The notes beneath the pieces are model-generated. The model was not told the origin of the DNA. It made no database searches and saw only the letters and a list, made by a program, of their open reading frames with translations. Made by a program: the position numbers and the translations under genes. A stretch of 35,852 bases of DNA, taken from NCBI GenBank assembly GCA_025454475.1, contig JALOOJ010000094.1, positions 1 to 35,852 of the forward strand, in the 5' to 3' direction. The stretch is from Anaerolineae bacterium. GTDB lineage: Bacteria; Chloroflexota; Anaerolineae; B4-G1; SLSP01. Positions 1 to 7,173 of this stretch are shown here, piece by piece (position 1 is the stretch's first letter; the number at the start of each line of letters is the position of its first letter).

Positions 1-16
1 CGAGCCGCCGCCCCTG

Positions 17-54
17 CCAGATGCCGGGGACCTCTAGAGGTCCCCGGCATCTGG
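17..54. repeat. 38-bp perfect palindrome, REP-like family copy A
   Basis: The sequence reads identically on both strands over 38 bp, with the core CCGGGGAC / GTCCCCGG. As RNA it would form a long GC-rich stem. Two more intergenic palindromes with the same core occur at 20615-20660 and 32964-33001, so this looks like a dispersed element rather than a lone terminator. No transposase is visible in the window. Confidence 0.75.
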
Positions 55-89
55 GGTGTGAGCCTGCTTCCCCTCCTGCCTCTCAGGAG

Positions 90-95
90 TATACT
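90..95 (+). promoter_or_regulatory. weak candidate -10 box (TATACT)
   Basis: TATACT sits inside the short palindrome GAGTATACTC, about 40 bases before the ATG at 136. No convincing -35 box is visible 16-18 bases upstream, so this is only a tentative promoter for the first gene. Confidence 0.3.
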
Positions 96-135
96 CTGGC
101 CCGAGGAGCTGTGACCCGCGTGGGAGGTAATCCGA

Positions 136-591
136 ATGGCGTTGTTGGAGGAGCCCAAGGTAAGGGACCGCGTCGACCAGCTACTGTCGTTCGTACTGAC
201 GCTGATCTGCGTGGCGCTTGCCGTGTATGCTGTCATCCAGGTGCGTGTCGTCATTGCGCTGGCGAGCGAGCTGGCCGATTTCCGCCGAGCCCAGTTCAGA
301 CTGGCAACCATCTTTGGCGTGATCGTTCTGAGTCTGGCTTGGTTCGTCTACACGCTCTGGGTCGTCGACTCCCATCAGCAGGGCTATGTTCTCGCGCGCA
401 TCGCCCGCGCTCAGGGCAAAACTATGCCCGTGCGCTTCACCAACCAGCCCGTGATGCCCTGGCTCTGGCAGCATAACCTTCATCTGGCGGTCACACGCTT
501 CCTCAAGAACGTGCTGGTCCCACTTGCCATCCTGGTCGTCGCTCGAATCATCAGCGAGATCCTGCAGGCGCTGATCGTTGGGAAGCCCTAG
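136..591 (+). CDS. small integral membrane protein, unknown function
   Basis: I do not recognise the family. The 151-residue product has three hydrophobic segments (about residues 15-41, 54-77 and 124-147), separated by a charged stretch around 42-52 and a longer polar segment (78-122) with several Trp and His residues. The start is ATG with GGAGG at 123-127, eight bases upstream. A candidate -10 box lies at 90-95. It is followed 42 bases later by the DUF218 gene on the same strand. No catalytic motif is visible. That it is a real gene is supported by the ribosome-binding site and the coherent membrane topology; its function cannot be given. Confidence 0.7.
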   Translation: MALLEEPKVRDRVDQLLSFVLTLICVALAVYAVIQVRVVIALASELADFRRAQFRLATIFGVIVLSLAWFVYTLWVVDSHQQGYVLARIARAQGKTMPVRFTNQPVMPWLWQHNLHLAVTRFLKNVLVPLAILVVARIISEILQALIVGKP

Positions 592-633
592 CACCGACAC
601 CCCAGGACAGTATCGTCATCCCGACGCCCAGAC

Positions 634-1434
634 ATGTTCTACGTCCTCTCCAAGCTACTGCCGCTCTTTGTCTATCCGACAGGATTGGTGTGCGTTCTGC
701 TGATCGCAGCCGTGATTCTGCGCCATCGTCCACGTGCTTCAGCAGGCATAACCGTCGTAGCACTCCTGATCCTCGGCCTGGGCGCCAACCGGTTGGTCAG
801 CATGACGTTGACGCGGGCCCTTGAGTGGCGGATTCCACCTCTGACCGAGGCTACACGGCCGTCGGCTGACGCCCTCATAGTGCTCGGCGGCGGCCTGCGC
901 CAGCAACTCGCCCCACGCCCGTCGCACGAGGTCGGCGAAGCCGGAGATCGCGTACTCTACGCTGCACGACTCTACCATGCTGGGGTCGCTCCGGCACTGA
1001 TCGTCAGCGGCGGCGAGGGACCGCTTCAGAATCCGGGCACCGTCTCAGAGGCAGAAGCTATGGCAGAAATGCTCGTGACACTCGGCGTACCGCGAGACGC
1101 TATAGTCCTCGAGGACACTGCGCGCAACACCTACGAGAATGCCTTGGAGAGCGCAGAGTTGCTTGGGTTCAGGGGCTGGACCCGCGTCGTGCTCGTGACC
1201 TCCGCGATGCATATGCCACGTGCCTATGCCGCCTTCACCCACCAAAACCTGGAAGTGATCGCGGCGCCCACCGACTATCTCCTCACCTACTCTGACTGGG
1301 ATTTCTACACGCAGCGAGATCCTGGCGTGATGCTGATGAATCTGCTGCCTAAGGCTGAATACCTTGAGATCACCGAGAGAGCGATGAAAGAGATCATCGG
1401 GATCTTCGTCTATCATCTGCGCGGCTGGCTGTAA
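634..1434 (+). CDS. DUF218/YdcF-like (SanA/ElyC-type) membrane-anchored protein
   Basis: The protein has 266 residues, with two N-terminal hydrophobic segments (about 5-29 and 38-58) followed by a DUF218 domain. Family hallmarks are seen in order: ADALIVLGGG (78-87), a Tyr/Ala-rich helix around 109-118, LIVSGG (122-127), SEAEAMAEML (138-147), LEDTARNTYENA (159-170) and VTSAMHMPRA (188-197). Members such as E. coli ElyC, SanA and YdcF act at the cell envelope; ElyC influences lipid-carrier use in peptidoglycan and enterobacterial common antigen synthesis, but the exact reaction is not settled for most of the family. No clear Shine-Dalgarno sequence precedes the ATG, so translation may depend on the upstream gene. 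The next gene begins 10 bases downstream. The family call is firm; the specific role is not. Confidence 0.88.
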   Translation: MFYVLSKLLPLFVYPTGLVCVLLIAAVILRHRPRASAGITVVALLILGLGANRLVSMTLTRALEWRIPPLTEATRPSADALIVLGGGLRQQLAPRPSHEVGEAGDRVLYAARLYHAGVAPALIVSGGEGPLQNPGTVSEAEAMAEMLVTLGVPRDAIVLEDTARNTYENALESAELLGFRGWTRVVLVTSAMHMPRAYAAFTHQNLEVIAAPTDYLLTYSDWDFYTQRDPGVMLMNLLPKAEYLEITERAMKEIIGIFVYHLRGWL

Positions 1435-1444
1435 GGAGTCGACA

Positions 1445-1888
1445 ATGACCGTAGTCCTGGGCATATCACTCGTCGTGCTTGGCCTGGCTCTGTGGATCGC
1501 AGCCGGGCTGCTCCCCGTGTTTAGGCTGCAGAGCCGCGGGCGCGGTTCGACGGATGCAACGCTCGACCTGACCTGGATGGGGGTCGTGAAGCTGCGCCGG
1601 AGGCTCATTGGCGGCATCACGGGAGCTCGACTTGGGCGCGATTCGGCACAGGTAGAGCTGGCTACTCGGGACGGTTGGGTGCCCCTCGCGCTCCCGAAAG
1701 TCAAGCCACAGCTCACCCCGGCCCAACTCACAGGCATCATCGATCATTACGCAAAGGAGACTGCGCCACCGAAGGTGCTTGCGCTGCCGCTCAGGGACCG
1801 CCTGAGCACGATGGTGGCCTTCGCCCTGCTTTTCCCGCTGGGCACCATCTGCGTGTTCGCCGGAGCCTTGCTGGCGACAAGAGCCTGA
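1445..1888 (+). CDS. small membrane protein, unknown function
   Basis: The family is not recognised. The product has 147 residues: a transmembrane segment at about 4-24, a soluble beta-rich middle (about 30-115) and a second transmembrane segment at about 121-144. The start ATG is preceded by AAGGAG overlapping the stop of the DUF218 gene, which argues for co-transcription and translational coupling. The layout (membrane anchor, compact soluble domain, membrane anchor) is seen in many envelope proteins of unknown role. The downstream URO-D gene starts after a 47-base gap with its own ribosome-binding site. Confidence 0.65.
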   Translation: MTVVLGISLVVLGLALWIAAGLLPVFRLQSRGRGSTDATLDLTWMGVVKLRRRLIGGITGARLGRDSAQVELATRDGWVPLALPKVKPQLTPAQLTGIIDHYAKETAPPKVLALPLRDRLSTMVAFALLFPLGTICVFAGALLATRA

Positions 1889-1935
1889 TCCAGAACACCC
1901 ACCGAGAAGCCAAATACCTATACCGGAGGCTTACA

Positions 1936-3033
1936 GTGACCCAGCTCGACGTCCCGTTCGCGACGCCCGTTACACCTAATTGGGAGGCATTCCGCGACTG
2001 CATTATGCGCACAGGGACACCCAAGCGTGTCCACCACATCGAGCTATTCCTCGACAGAGAGGTCCAGGAGGCGATCTGCCAACGCTACCACCTGCTCGAC
2101 GGGCTCGACAGTGGCGACCCGGCGTTCCCGCTGCAACGGATGGTCCGCGCTCAGCGGTTCCTCGGCTACGATTACGTCCGCCAGGGCGTCGACGATCTCC
2201 CAATGCCGCTCAACCGCGCCGTCACCGAAGACACTGCCGCGTATCAGCGCGAGGGCGGACGATCCTACGTAGACGAGACAAGGGGCCCGATCACCTCGTG
2301 GGAAGAGTTCGAGCGATACCCCTGGCCCGACCCTGCGGAGGTCACGACCAATGCACTGACGTGGTACGACCGGCACCTGCCTGACGACATGTGCGTTATC
2401 GGCAGCGGTGGTTTTGCGCACTTCGCCGAGTACCTGACTTGGCTGATGGGCTACGAGACGCTCTGCTACGCCCTCTACGACCAGCGCGATCTGGTGCGTG
2501 CCATTGCCGACCGCCTGATGGGGCTCTACGTTCCTATGTTGGAGCGGATCCTCAGCTACGACCGGGTGAAGATAGTCTGGGGAAGCGACGACATGGGGTT
2601 CAAGACCGGCCCTATGATCGGCCCCAACGACCTTCGCGAGTTCGTGCTGCCGGGGCACAGAAAGATGGCGGAGATGGCGCACGCCGCGGGACGACCCTAC
2701 CTGCTCCACTCGTGCGGCAACCTCTTCTCGATCTACGACGACCTCATCGACGACGTAAAGATCGACGCCAAACACTCCTTCGAAGACACCATCGAGGATG
2801 TTCGAGAACTCAAGCCGACCTACGGGCAGCGAATGGCGCTGTTGGGGGGAATCGACCTCGATTTCCTGTGCCGCGCCGACGAGGCCACGATCCGCGCACG
2901 CGTCCGCAATACGCTCGACATCTGCATGCCCGGCGGCGGATATTGCCTCGGCACCGGCAACAGCGTCGCCAACTACATCCCGTTGAACTCGTACCTGGCC
3001 ATGGTCGATGAGGGACGCAACTACGTCCTCTGA
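1936..3033 (+). CDS. URO-D family methyltransferase-like protein
   Basis: The product is 365 residues if started at GTG 1936, which has GGAGG at 1925-1929 six bases upstream. The open frame extends back to 1675 over the previous gene, but that region reads as a shadow. The protein belongs to the uroporphyrinogen decarboxylase superfamily, in the branch related to corrinoid methyltransferases (MtaA, MtbA, CmuA), not heme synthesis. His258-Ser-Cys260 matches the His-x-Cys zinc ligands of those methyltransferases. A further cysteine, Cys337 in YCLGTGNS, lies near the usual third ligand but is not exactly in its position. Members take a methyl group from a donor or corrinoid protein and pass it on; no corrinoid protein is encoded here. 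A related gene lies at 3649, separated by a VOC protein. The substrate is unknown. Confidence 0.85.
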   Translation: MTQLDVPFATPVTPNWEAFRDCIMRTGTPKRVHHIELFLDREVQEAICQRYHLLDGLDSGDPAFPLQRMVRAQRFLGYDYVRQGVDDLPMPLNRAVTEDTAAYQREGGRSYVDETRGPITSWEEFERYPWPDPAEVTTNALTWYDRHLPDDMCVIGSGGFAHFAEYLTWLMGYETLCYALYDQRDLVRAIADRLMGLYVPMLERILSYDRVKIVWGSDDMGFKTGPMIGPNDLREFVLPGHRKMAEMAHAAGRPYLLHSCGNLFSIYDDLIDDVKIDAKHSFEDTIEDVRELKPTYGQRMALLGGIDLDFLCRADEATIRARVRNTLDICMPGGGYCLGTGNSVANYIPLNSYLAMVDEGRNYVL

Positions 3034-3088
3034 GTGATCGGACCCGCGCGAGGGTGCATACGCTGTCGGGGGCAGCCACCTCGCTCTC

Positions 3089-3122
3089 AGCGCCCATGGG
3101 CTTAGTTCGGGCCTTGGGCGCT
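3089..3122 (+). terminator. stem-loop after the first URO-D gene
   Basis: AGCGCCCA (3089-3096) pairs with TGGGCGCT (3115-3122), with partial extra pairing inside the loop. There is no T-run after it, so it may be a weak terminator, an RNA-stability element or a leader structure for the VOC gene 120 bases downstream. Confidence 0.35.
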
Positions 3123-3241
3123 AACGTGTTGACGACCACTTGCGCCCCTTCGCACTCCGGTACATAATCGGCGGATAGCCCAGCCAGACCCGCCCACCCC
3201 TGCGGCGGAGACAGGGCGAAGGCTGGACAGAGGGGGTACCT

Positions 3242-3643
3242 ATGGTCATCGGAATGGCACACGCATGTTTCGTCGTCTCAGACCTCGAGCGGGCACTCGC
3301 TTTCTACCGCGATCAGCTTGGGCTGCCTGAGGCTTTCAGCTTCATCAATGAGGCTGGACACCGTCACGGCGTCTATCTGCACCTGGGCGGGCGCAACTTC
3401 GTCGAGTTGTTCGAGGGGACCCTCGACGCGCCGGCAGCGAATCAGTCGTTCAAACACATCTGCCTCGAGGTCGATGACATCCTAGCGACGGCCGCCGCGC
3501 TGCGATCGAGCGGCGTCGAGGTCAGCGATCCCAAACTCGGCAGGGACCAGAGCTGGCAAGCCTGGATCGTGGATCCCGATGGCAACCGAATGGAGCTGCA
3601 CCAGTACACGGCGGAAAGCTGGCAAGCGCCCAGTCTGGCGTAG
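3242..3643 (+). CDS. VOC superfamily (glyoxalase/dioxygenase-fold) protein
   Basis: The protein has 133 residues and forms two beta-alpha-beta-beta-beta modules. The first begins AHACFVVSDLERALAFYRDQLG (residues 6-27); the second begins at about residue 70. Four candidate metal ligands occupy the canonical places: His7, Glu55 (NFVELF), His72 (KHICLEV) and Glu118 (NRMELHQY). The C-terminal DPDGNRMELHQY is typical of glyoxalase I-like and epimerase-like VOC enzymes that isomerise or cleave small substrates at a divalent metal. A purine-rich ribosome-binding site precedes the ATG. It lies five bases before the second URO-D gene, so the two are probably translated together. The 208-base gap upstream contains the stem-loop at 3089-3122. 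The substrate cannot be told from sequence. Confidence 0.88.
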   Translation: MVIGMAHACFVVSDLERALAFYRDQLGLPEAFSFINEAGHRHGVYLHLGGRNFVELFEGTLDAPAANQSFKHICLEVDDILATAAALRSSGVEVSDPKLGRDQSWQAWIVDPDGNRMELHQYTAESWQAPSLA

Positions 3644-3648
3644 CGGCC

Positions 3649-4824
3649 ATGACCAGCACTCCCTGCACCGTTGTCGACAACCTGCTCCGCAACCGTGGGA
3701 TGGAGCGAGTCGCGCTCCACGACTCGCCGTGGGCCGACACGATGGTTGCCTGGGTCCGACAGGGCTACCCCACACGTTGGGTACACAAAGACGTCGGCGA
3801 GAACCGCTGGCGCCCTGATGACGGGCGGGCCGAGGAAGTCACTCAGGACGGCGACTACCTGGAGCCCGTGCCCGCGTGGGAGCACTTCGGGTTCGACATG
3901 GTGGGCATCGGTCCCTGGTTTGACCCCATCCCCATACGCGGCTACGACGAGCTGCTCCAGGAGACCAACGAATGGGAAGTGCGGCGCGATGGCGCCGGCG
4001 CTGCCCTCAAGTACTGGAAGCACAAGTCAGGTACTCCCGAGCACATCGACTTCCTGATGAATTCGCGCGAGATCTGGGAGCGCGACTACCGCCCCCACGT
4101 GGTTGCCTGGGACCCGGACCGCGTCGATGTTGTCGCGATGCGCCGCAGCCGCGACCGCGTCGCGGGTCACGAGCGCTGGATCCACTACGGACACCTTTTC
4201 ATCTGGGAGCTGGCGCGCAAGAGTATGGGCGACATCACACTCTACGAGAGCCTGCTCCTTGACCCGGGCTGGATGCACGACTACAACCGCGTCCACACAG
4301 ACCTCTGGAAGCAGGCCTTCACGCGCATGTTCGATGAGGTGGGCCTTCCCAACGGCATCTGGCTGTATGAGGACCTGGGCTACAAGAACGGCCTTTTCGC
4401 GTCGCCCAGAGTCCTGGGCGAGATCGTCTTTCCCTACTACGCCGAGATGGTCGACTTCTTTCACAGCTATGATCTCCCGGTCGTCCTGCACACGTGCGGC
4501 AGCACCGTCGACGCGCTGCCCCTGATCATCGACGCAGGCTTCGACGCCCTGAACCCAATGGAGCGCAAGGCCAAGGGCAACGATCCCTTCGCCTTCGCGG
4601 AGCAAGTCGGCGACCGTCTCGCCTTTGTCGGTGGCCTGGATGCGCGCATCCTGGAGACCAACGATCCCGATACCATCCGGCGCGAGGTCACGGCCTACAT
4701 CGAGGGCATGAAAGCCCGCGGCGCCCGCCTTATCTTCGCCACCGACCATAGCATCTCGCCCCGCACGACGTACGACAGCTATCGGGTGGCGGTCGATGCG
4801 TATCGGGGATGCATGTGGTACTAG
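3649..4824 (+). CDS. second URO-D family methyltransferase-like protein
   Basis: The product has 391 residues and the same overall fold as the gene at 1936, but is clearly diverged. His281-Thr-Cys283 (LHTCGS) is the zinc-type motif of the methyltransferase branch, and FVGGLDAR (about 326-333) is the following conserved strand. At the end, where MtaA-like enzymes carry a third ligand near a Gly-rich turn, it has FATDHSIS with no cysteine, so the metal site may differ. Two paralogues around a VOC protein suggest a transferase set acting on a small methylated compound. It overlaps nothing and is followed 16 bases later by the TIM-barrel gene, with GGAGGAG in between. The family is firm; the reaction is inferred. 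Confidence 0.83.
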   Translation: MTSTPCTVVDNLLRNRGMERVALHDSPWADTMVAWVRQGYPTRWVHKDVGENRWRPDDGRAEEVTQDGDYLEPVPAWEHFGFDMVGIGPWFDPIPIRGYDELLQETNEWEVRRDGAGAALKYWKHKSGTPEHIDFLMNSREIWERDYRPHVVAWDPDRVDVVAMRRSRDRVAGHERWIHYGHLFIWELARKSMGDITLYESLLLDPGWMHDYNRVHTDLWKQAFTRMFDEVGLPNGIWLYEDLGYKNGLFASPRVLGEIVFPYYAEMVDFFHSYDLPVVLHTCGSTVDALPLIIDAGFDALNPMERKAKGNDPFAFAEQVGDRLAFVGGLDARILETNDPDTIRREVTAYIEGMKARGARLIFATDHSISPRTTYDSYRVAVDAYRGCMWY

Positions 4825-4840
4825 CTGGAGGAGTCCCCTG

Positions 4841-6130
4841 ATGTTTTGGAAGGAAGTCGTCGCAAGCCTCTATCCGTGGGATCTGCTCGATGAAGGTCTG
4901 GATCACGTCCTCGACGTGCTGGAGCGGGACACGCTGACCAACAGCACGTACCTCGTGGCGCTGATGCACGACGAGAAGCGCCCGCTGACCGATCTCTACT
5001 ACCCGCACAACCCGCGCCGGAAGGTGTACTGGACTGAGGACTCGCGCGCCTATTGGCGCCCGGATCCCGACACCTACCGCGAGACCCGCATCAAACCACG
5101 GATCAGCGATCGCCCTGAGATCCAGGAACGCGACTGGCTTCAGGACCTGATTGAGGGCTCGCGTCGCCGTGGGATGACGGTCGGTGCGGAGCTGTCGCAC
5201 ACCTGGGTCGACAAAGTGCGGACGGAGGGCGAGCTATCAGATGTTGTGCAGCGCGGGATCAGCGGCGATCCCTTCGCCGGGCGCATCTGCCCTAACCATC
5301 CTGACATCCGAGCGTATGGTGTTGCCCTTTATCTGGATCTGGCAAATCACTACGATATCGACTTTATCCAGACTTGCCTGATTGGGTTCCATCCGGGGAA
5401 CCACCAGCCTTGGGCGGCGTCCGGCGCGGGAGAAGCCATACGACTTGTCGGCATTGCGACCGGCGGCTGTTTCTGCGAGCACTGCCGCGCCGCCGCTGAA
5501 CGTGAGGGCCTGGACTGGAACGCGGTTGTCGACCGCTTGCGTTGGCTCGCCGAGGGCTTCAATGCCTACAACCACCGACAGGCCTTCGATCTGCGGCTGC
5601 TCCGCGAGAGCAGTACCACCGCCACCGCCTTGCTTGCGGAGATCCCCGAGCTCTACGCGTTCCTGAAGTTTCGCACCGATTCGCTGACCCGGTTCTTCGG
5701 GCAGATCGCGGAGGCCGTACACGCGGTGCGCCCGCGCATGGATCTTCGGCTGAACCATTTTGCCAGCTACCCCGAACTCATGGGGCTCGACCTGAAGGCC
5801 GTGGGCGGGCTGCTCGATTCGGTTCGGAGCTCCGACTACGCCGAACAACTCGGTGATCCGGCCCGGATGGAGACCAAGCGCGCGTATCTGCACAGCATTC
5901 GGAGAGCTATTGGCCCGGACAAGTACTTCCTGTCGGCCATCTCGCCGCGCCCCAAGGCAACCCCGGCGCTCGTCAAGCAGGGGATCCTTATCTCAGCCCA
6001 ATGCGGGGCCGACGCGTTGACCATCGGGCACTATGACGGCAGTTGGAACAACTGCCTGCGCGCCATCCGCGAAGGAATCGACGAAGCCGACATCGTTGTT
6101 GACCGCGATGCCCCTATGTACAGGAGTTGA
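4841..6130 (+). CDS. glycosidase-like TIM-barrel protein
   Basis: The product has 429 residues from ATG 4841, chosen because GGAGGAG at 4827-4833 lies seven bases upstream; a longer frame from 4796 would overlap the preceding gene. The sequence resembles uncharacterised proteins related to hypothetical glycosyl hydrolase groups. Features include an alpha/beta repeat pattern, CPNHPDIRAY (150-159) followed by a YDIDFIQ strand (171-177), then CFCEHC (210-215), a cysteine cluster typical of this group that may bind metal or stabilise a loop. There is no signal peptide, so it is cytoplasmic. The catalytic residues are not identifiable with confidence. It sits between a URO-D methyltransferase-like gene and an exported transpeptidase, in a run ending with GH127. 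A role in processing a sugar conjugate is plausible but inferred. Confidence 0.6.
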   Translation: MFWKEVVASLYPWDLLDEGLDHVLDVLERDTLTNSTYLVALMHDEKRPLTDLYYPHNPRRKVYWTEDSRAYWRPDPDTYRETRIKPRISDRPEIQERDWLQDLIEGSRRRGMTVGAELSHTWVDKVRTEGELSDVVQRGISGDPFAGRICPNHPDIRAYGVALYLDLANHYDIDFIQTCLIGFHPGNHQPWAASGAGEAIRLVGIATGGCFCEHCRAAAEREGLDWNAVVDRLRWLAEGFNAYNHRQAFDLRLLRESSTTATALLAEIPELYAFLKFRTDSLTRFFGQIAEAVHAVRPRMDLRLNHFASYPELMGLDLKAVGGLLDSVRSSDYAEQLGDPARMETKRAYLHSIRRAIGPDKYFLSAISPRPKATPALVKQGILISAQCGADALTIGHYDGSWNNCLRAIREGIDEADIVVDRDAPMYRS

Positions 6131-6136
6131 ACACGC

Positions 6137-7162
6137 ATGCCCCAGCACCCGAAGCCTATCACCCGCCGCGGCTTTCTGCGCCTTACCGCACTCGGCGCGC
6201 TCAGTCTGGCCCTACCCAGAACCGTCCTCGCCGACCGTGATGATTACGAGTCTTTCGACCCTCCTCCCAGAGACTATGGGCGCGTCATTGCCTGGCAGCA
6301 GGCAGTGCGCTCGCTCCCTGATCCGGGCGCCAAGATCGTCGCATACGCCGGGCGCGATGAGGTGATCCCGCTCCAGGCTCAGTTGCCTGGGGTCGCGCCT
6401 TGGCCCAGCAATCCCACATGGTATATGACTGGCGGCGGGTTCGTCCACAGCGGCTACGTTCAGCCGGTGGAGACGACCCCCAACCTCGAGGTGATCGAGC
6501 GCGTCGAGCCGCCGGGGTTCTGGGCAGAGGTATGCTTGCCGTTTGCCGCGACCAGATGGAGCGTCGAGGGGACGGGAACCGGGCGCAAACTCTACTACGA
6601 GACCGTCTACCGCGTGGTCAATGCCGCGCAGGCGCAGGATGGCGCGTGGTACTATCAGCTCGAGCAAGGCATCACCTACAACACTCCCGGCCTCTGGGTG
6701 CCCGCATCCGCCATGCGCCGCCTGAGCCCCGAGGACCTGGCGCCGATCTCACCCGGGCGCCCCGACAAGCGCATGGAGATCAGCATCACCAACGAAACCC
6801 TCACCTGTTTCGAGGGCGAGACGCCCGTATTCACGACGCGCACGGCATCCGGCATCTACGGGCTCGGGACGCCGTTCGGGGAGTTCACCGTTCTGCACAA
6901 GCGCTTCGGATGGCGCATGGTGGGCGACGACTACGACCTACCCGGCGTGCCGTTCCCGGTCTACATCACCCGCTCGGCCGTTGCCATCCATGGGACCTAC
7001 TGGCACAACGACTATGGCCGCCGCCACAGCCACGGCTGTCTCAACGTAGCCAGCCGCGATGCTCGTTGGATCTACCGCTGGGTAGACCCGATTGCCAACT
7101 ACGCCGATGGCACCACAAAGGCTGAACCTGGCAAAGGCACACCCGTTACCGTGGTAGCCTGA
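6137..7162 (+). CDS. Tat-exported L,D-transpeptidase (YkuD domain)
   Basis: The product has 341 residues. A twin-arginine signal TRRGFLRL (about residues 9-16) followed by a hydrophobic stretch and ALPRTVLA-type cleavage region indicates folded export. The C-terminal YkuD domain (about 215-330) has the active-site pattern His285-Gly, then Ser298-His-Gly-Cys301-x-Asn303. Cys301 is the nucleophile that forms the acyl-enzyme in L,D-transpeptidases. The region between signal and catalytic domain (about 50-205) resembles SH3-type envelope-binding sequence but is not clearly assignable. Such enzymes make 3-3 peptidoglycan cross-links or attach proteins to the wall. It starts six bases after the TIM-barrel gene and its stop overlaps the ribosome-binding site of GH127, so it is embedded in a sugar gene run, which is unusual. 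Confidence 0.9.
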   Translation: MPQHPKPITRRGFLRLTALGALSLALPRTVLADRDDYESFDPPPRDYGRVIAWQQAVRSLPDPGAKIVAYAGRDEVIPLQAQLPGVAPWPSNPTWYMTGGGFVHSGYVQPVETTPNLEVIERVEPPGFWAEVCLPFAATRWSVEGTGTGRKLYYETVYRVVNAAQAQDGAWYYQLEQGITYNTPGLWVPASAMRRLSPEDLAPISPGRPDKRMEISITNETLTCFEGETPVFTTRTASGIYGLGTPFGEFTVLHKRFGWRMVGDDYDLPGVPFPVYITRSAVAIHGTYWHNDYGRRHSHGCLNVASRDARWIYRWVDPIANYADGTTKAEPGKGTPVTVVA

Positions 7163-7173
7163 AGGAGATCCAA

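Noticed and set aside
1675-1935. Upstream extension of the first URO-D gene
   Set aside because: It overlaps the preceding membrane-protein gene, has no URO-D similarity, and GTG 1936 has a well-placed GGAGG.
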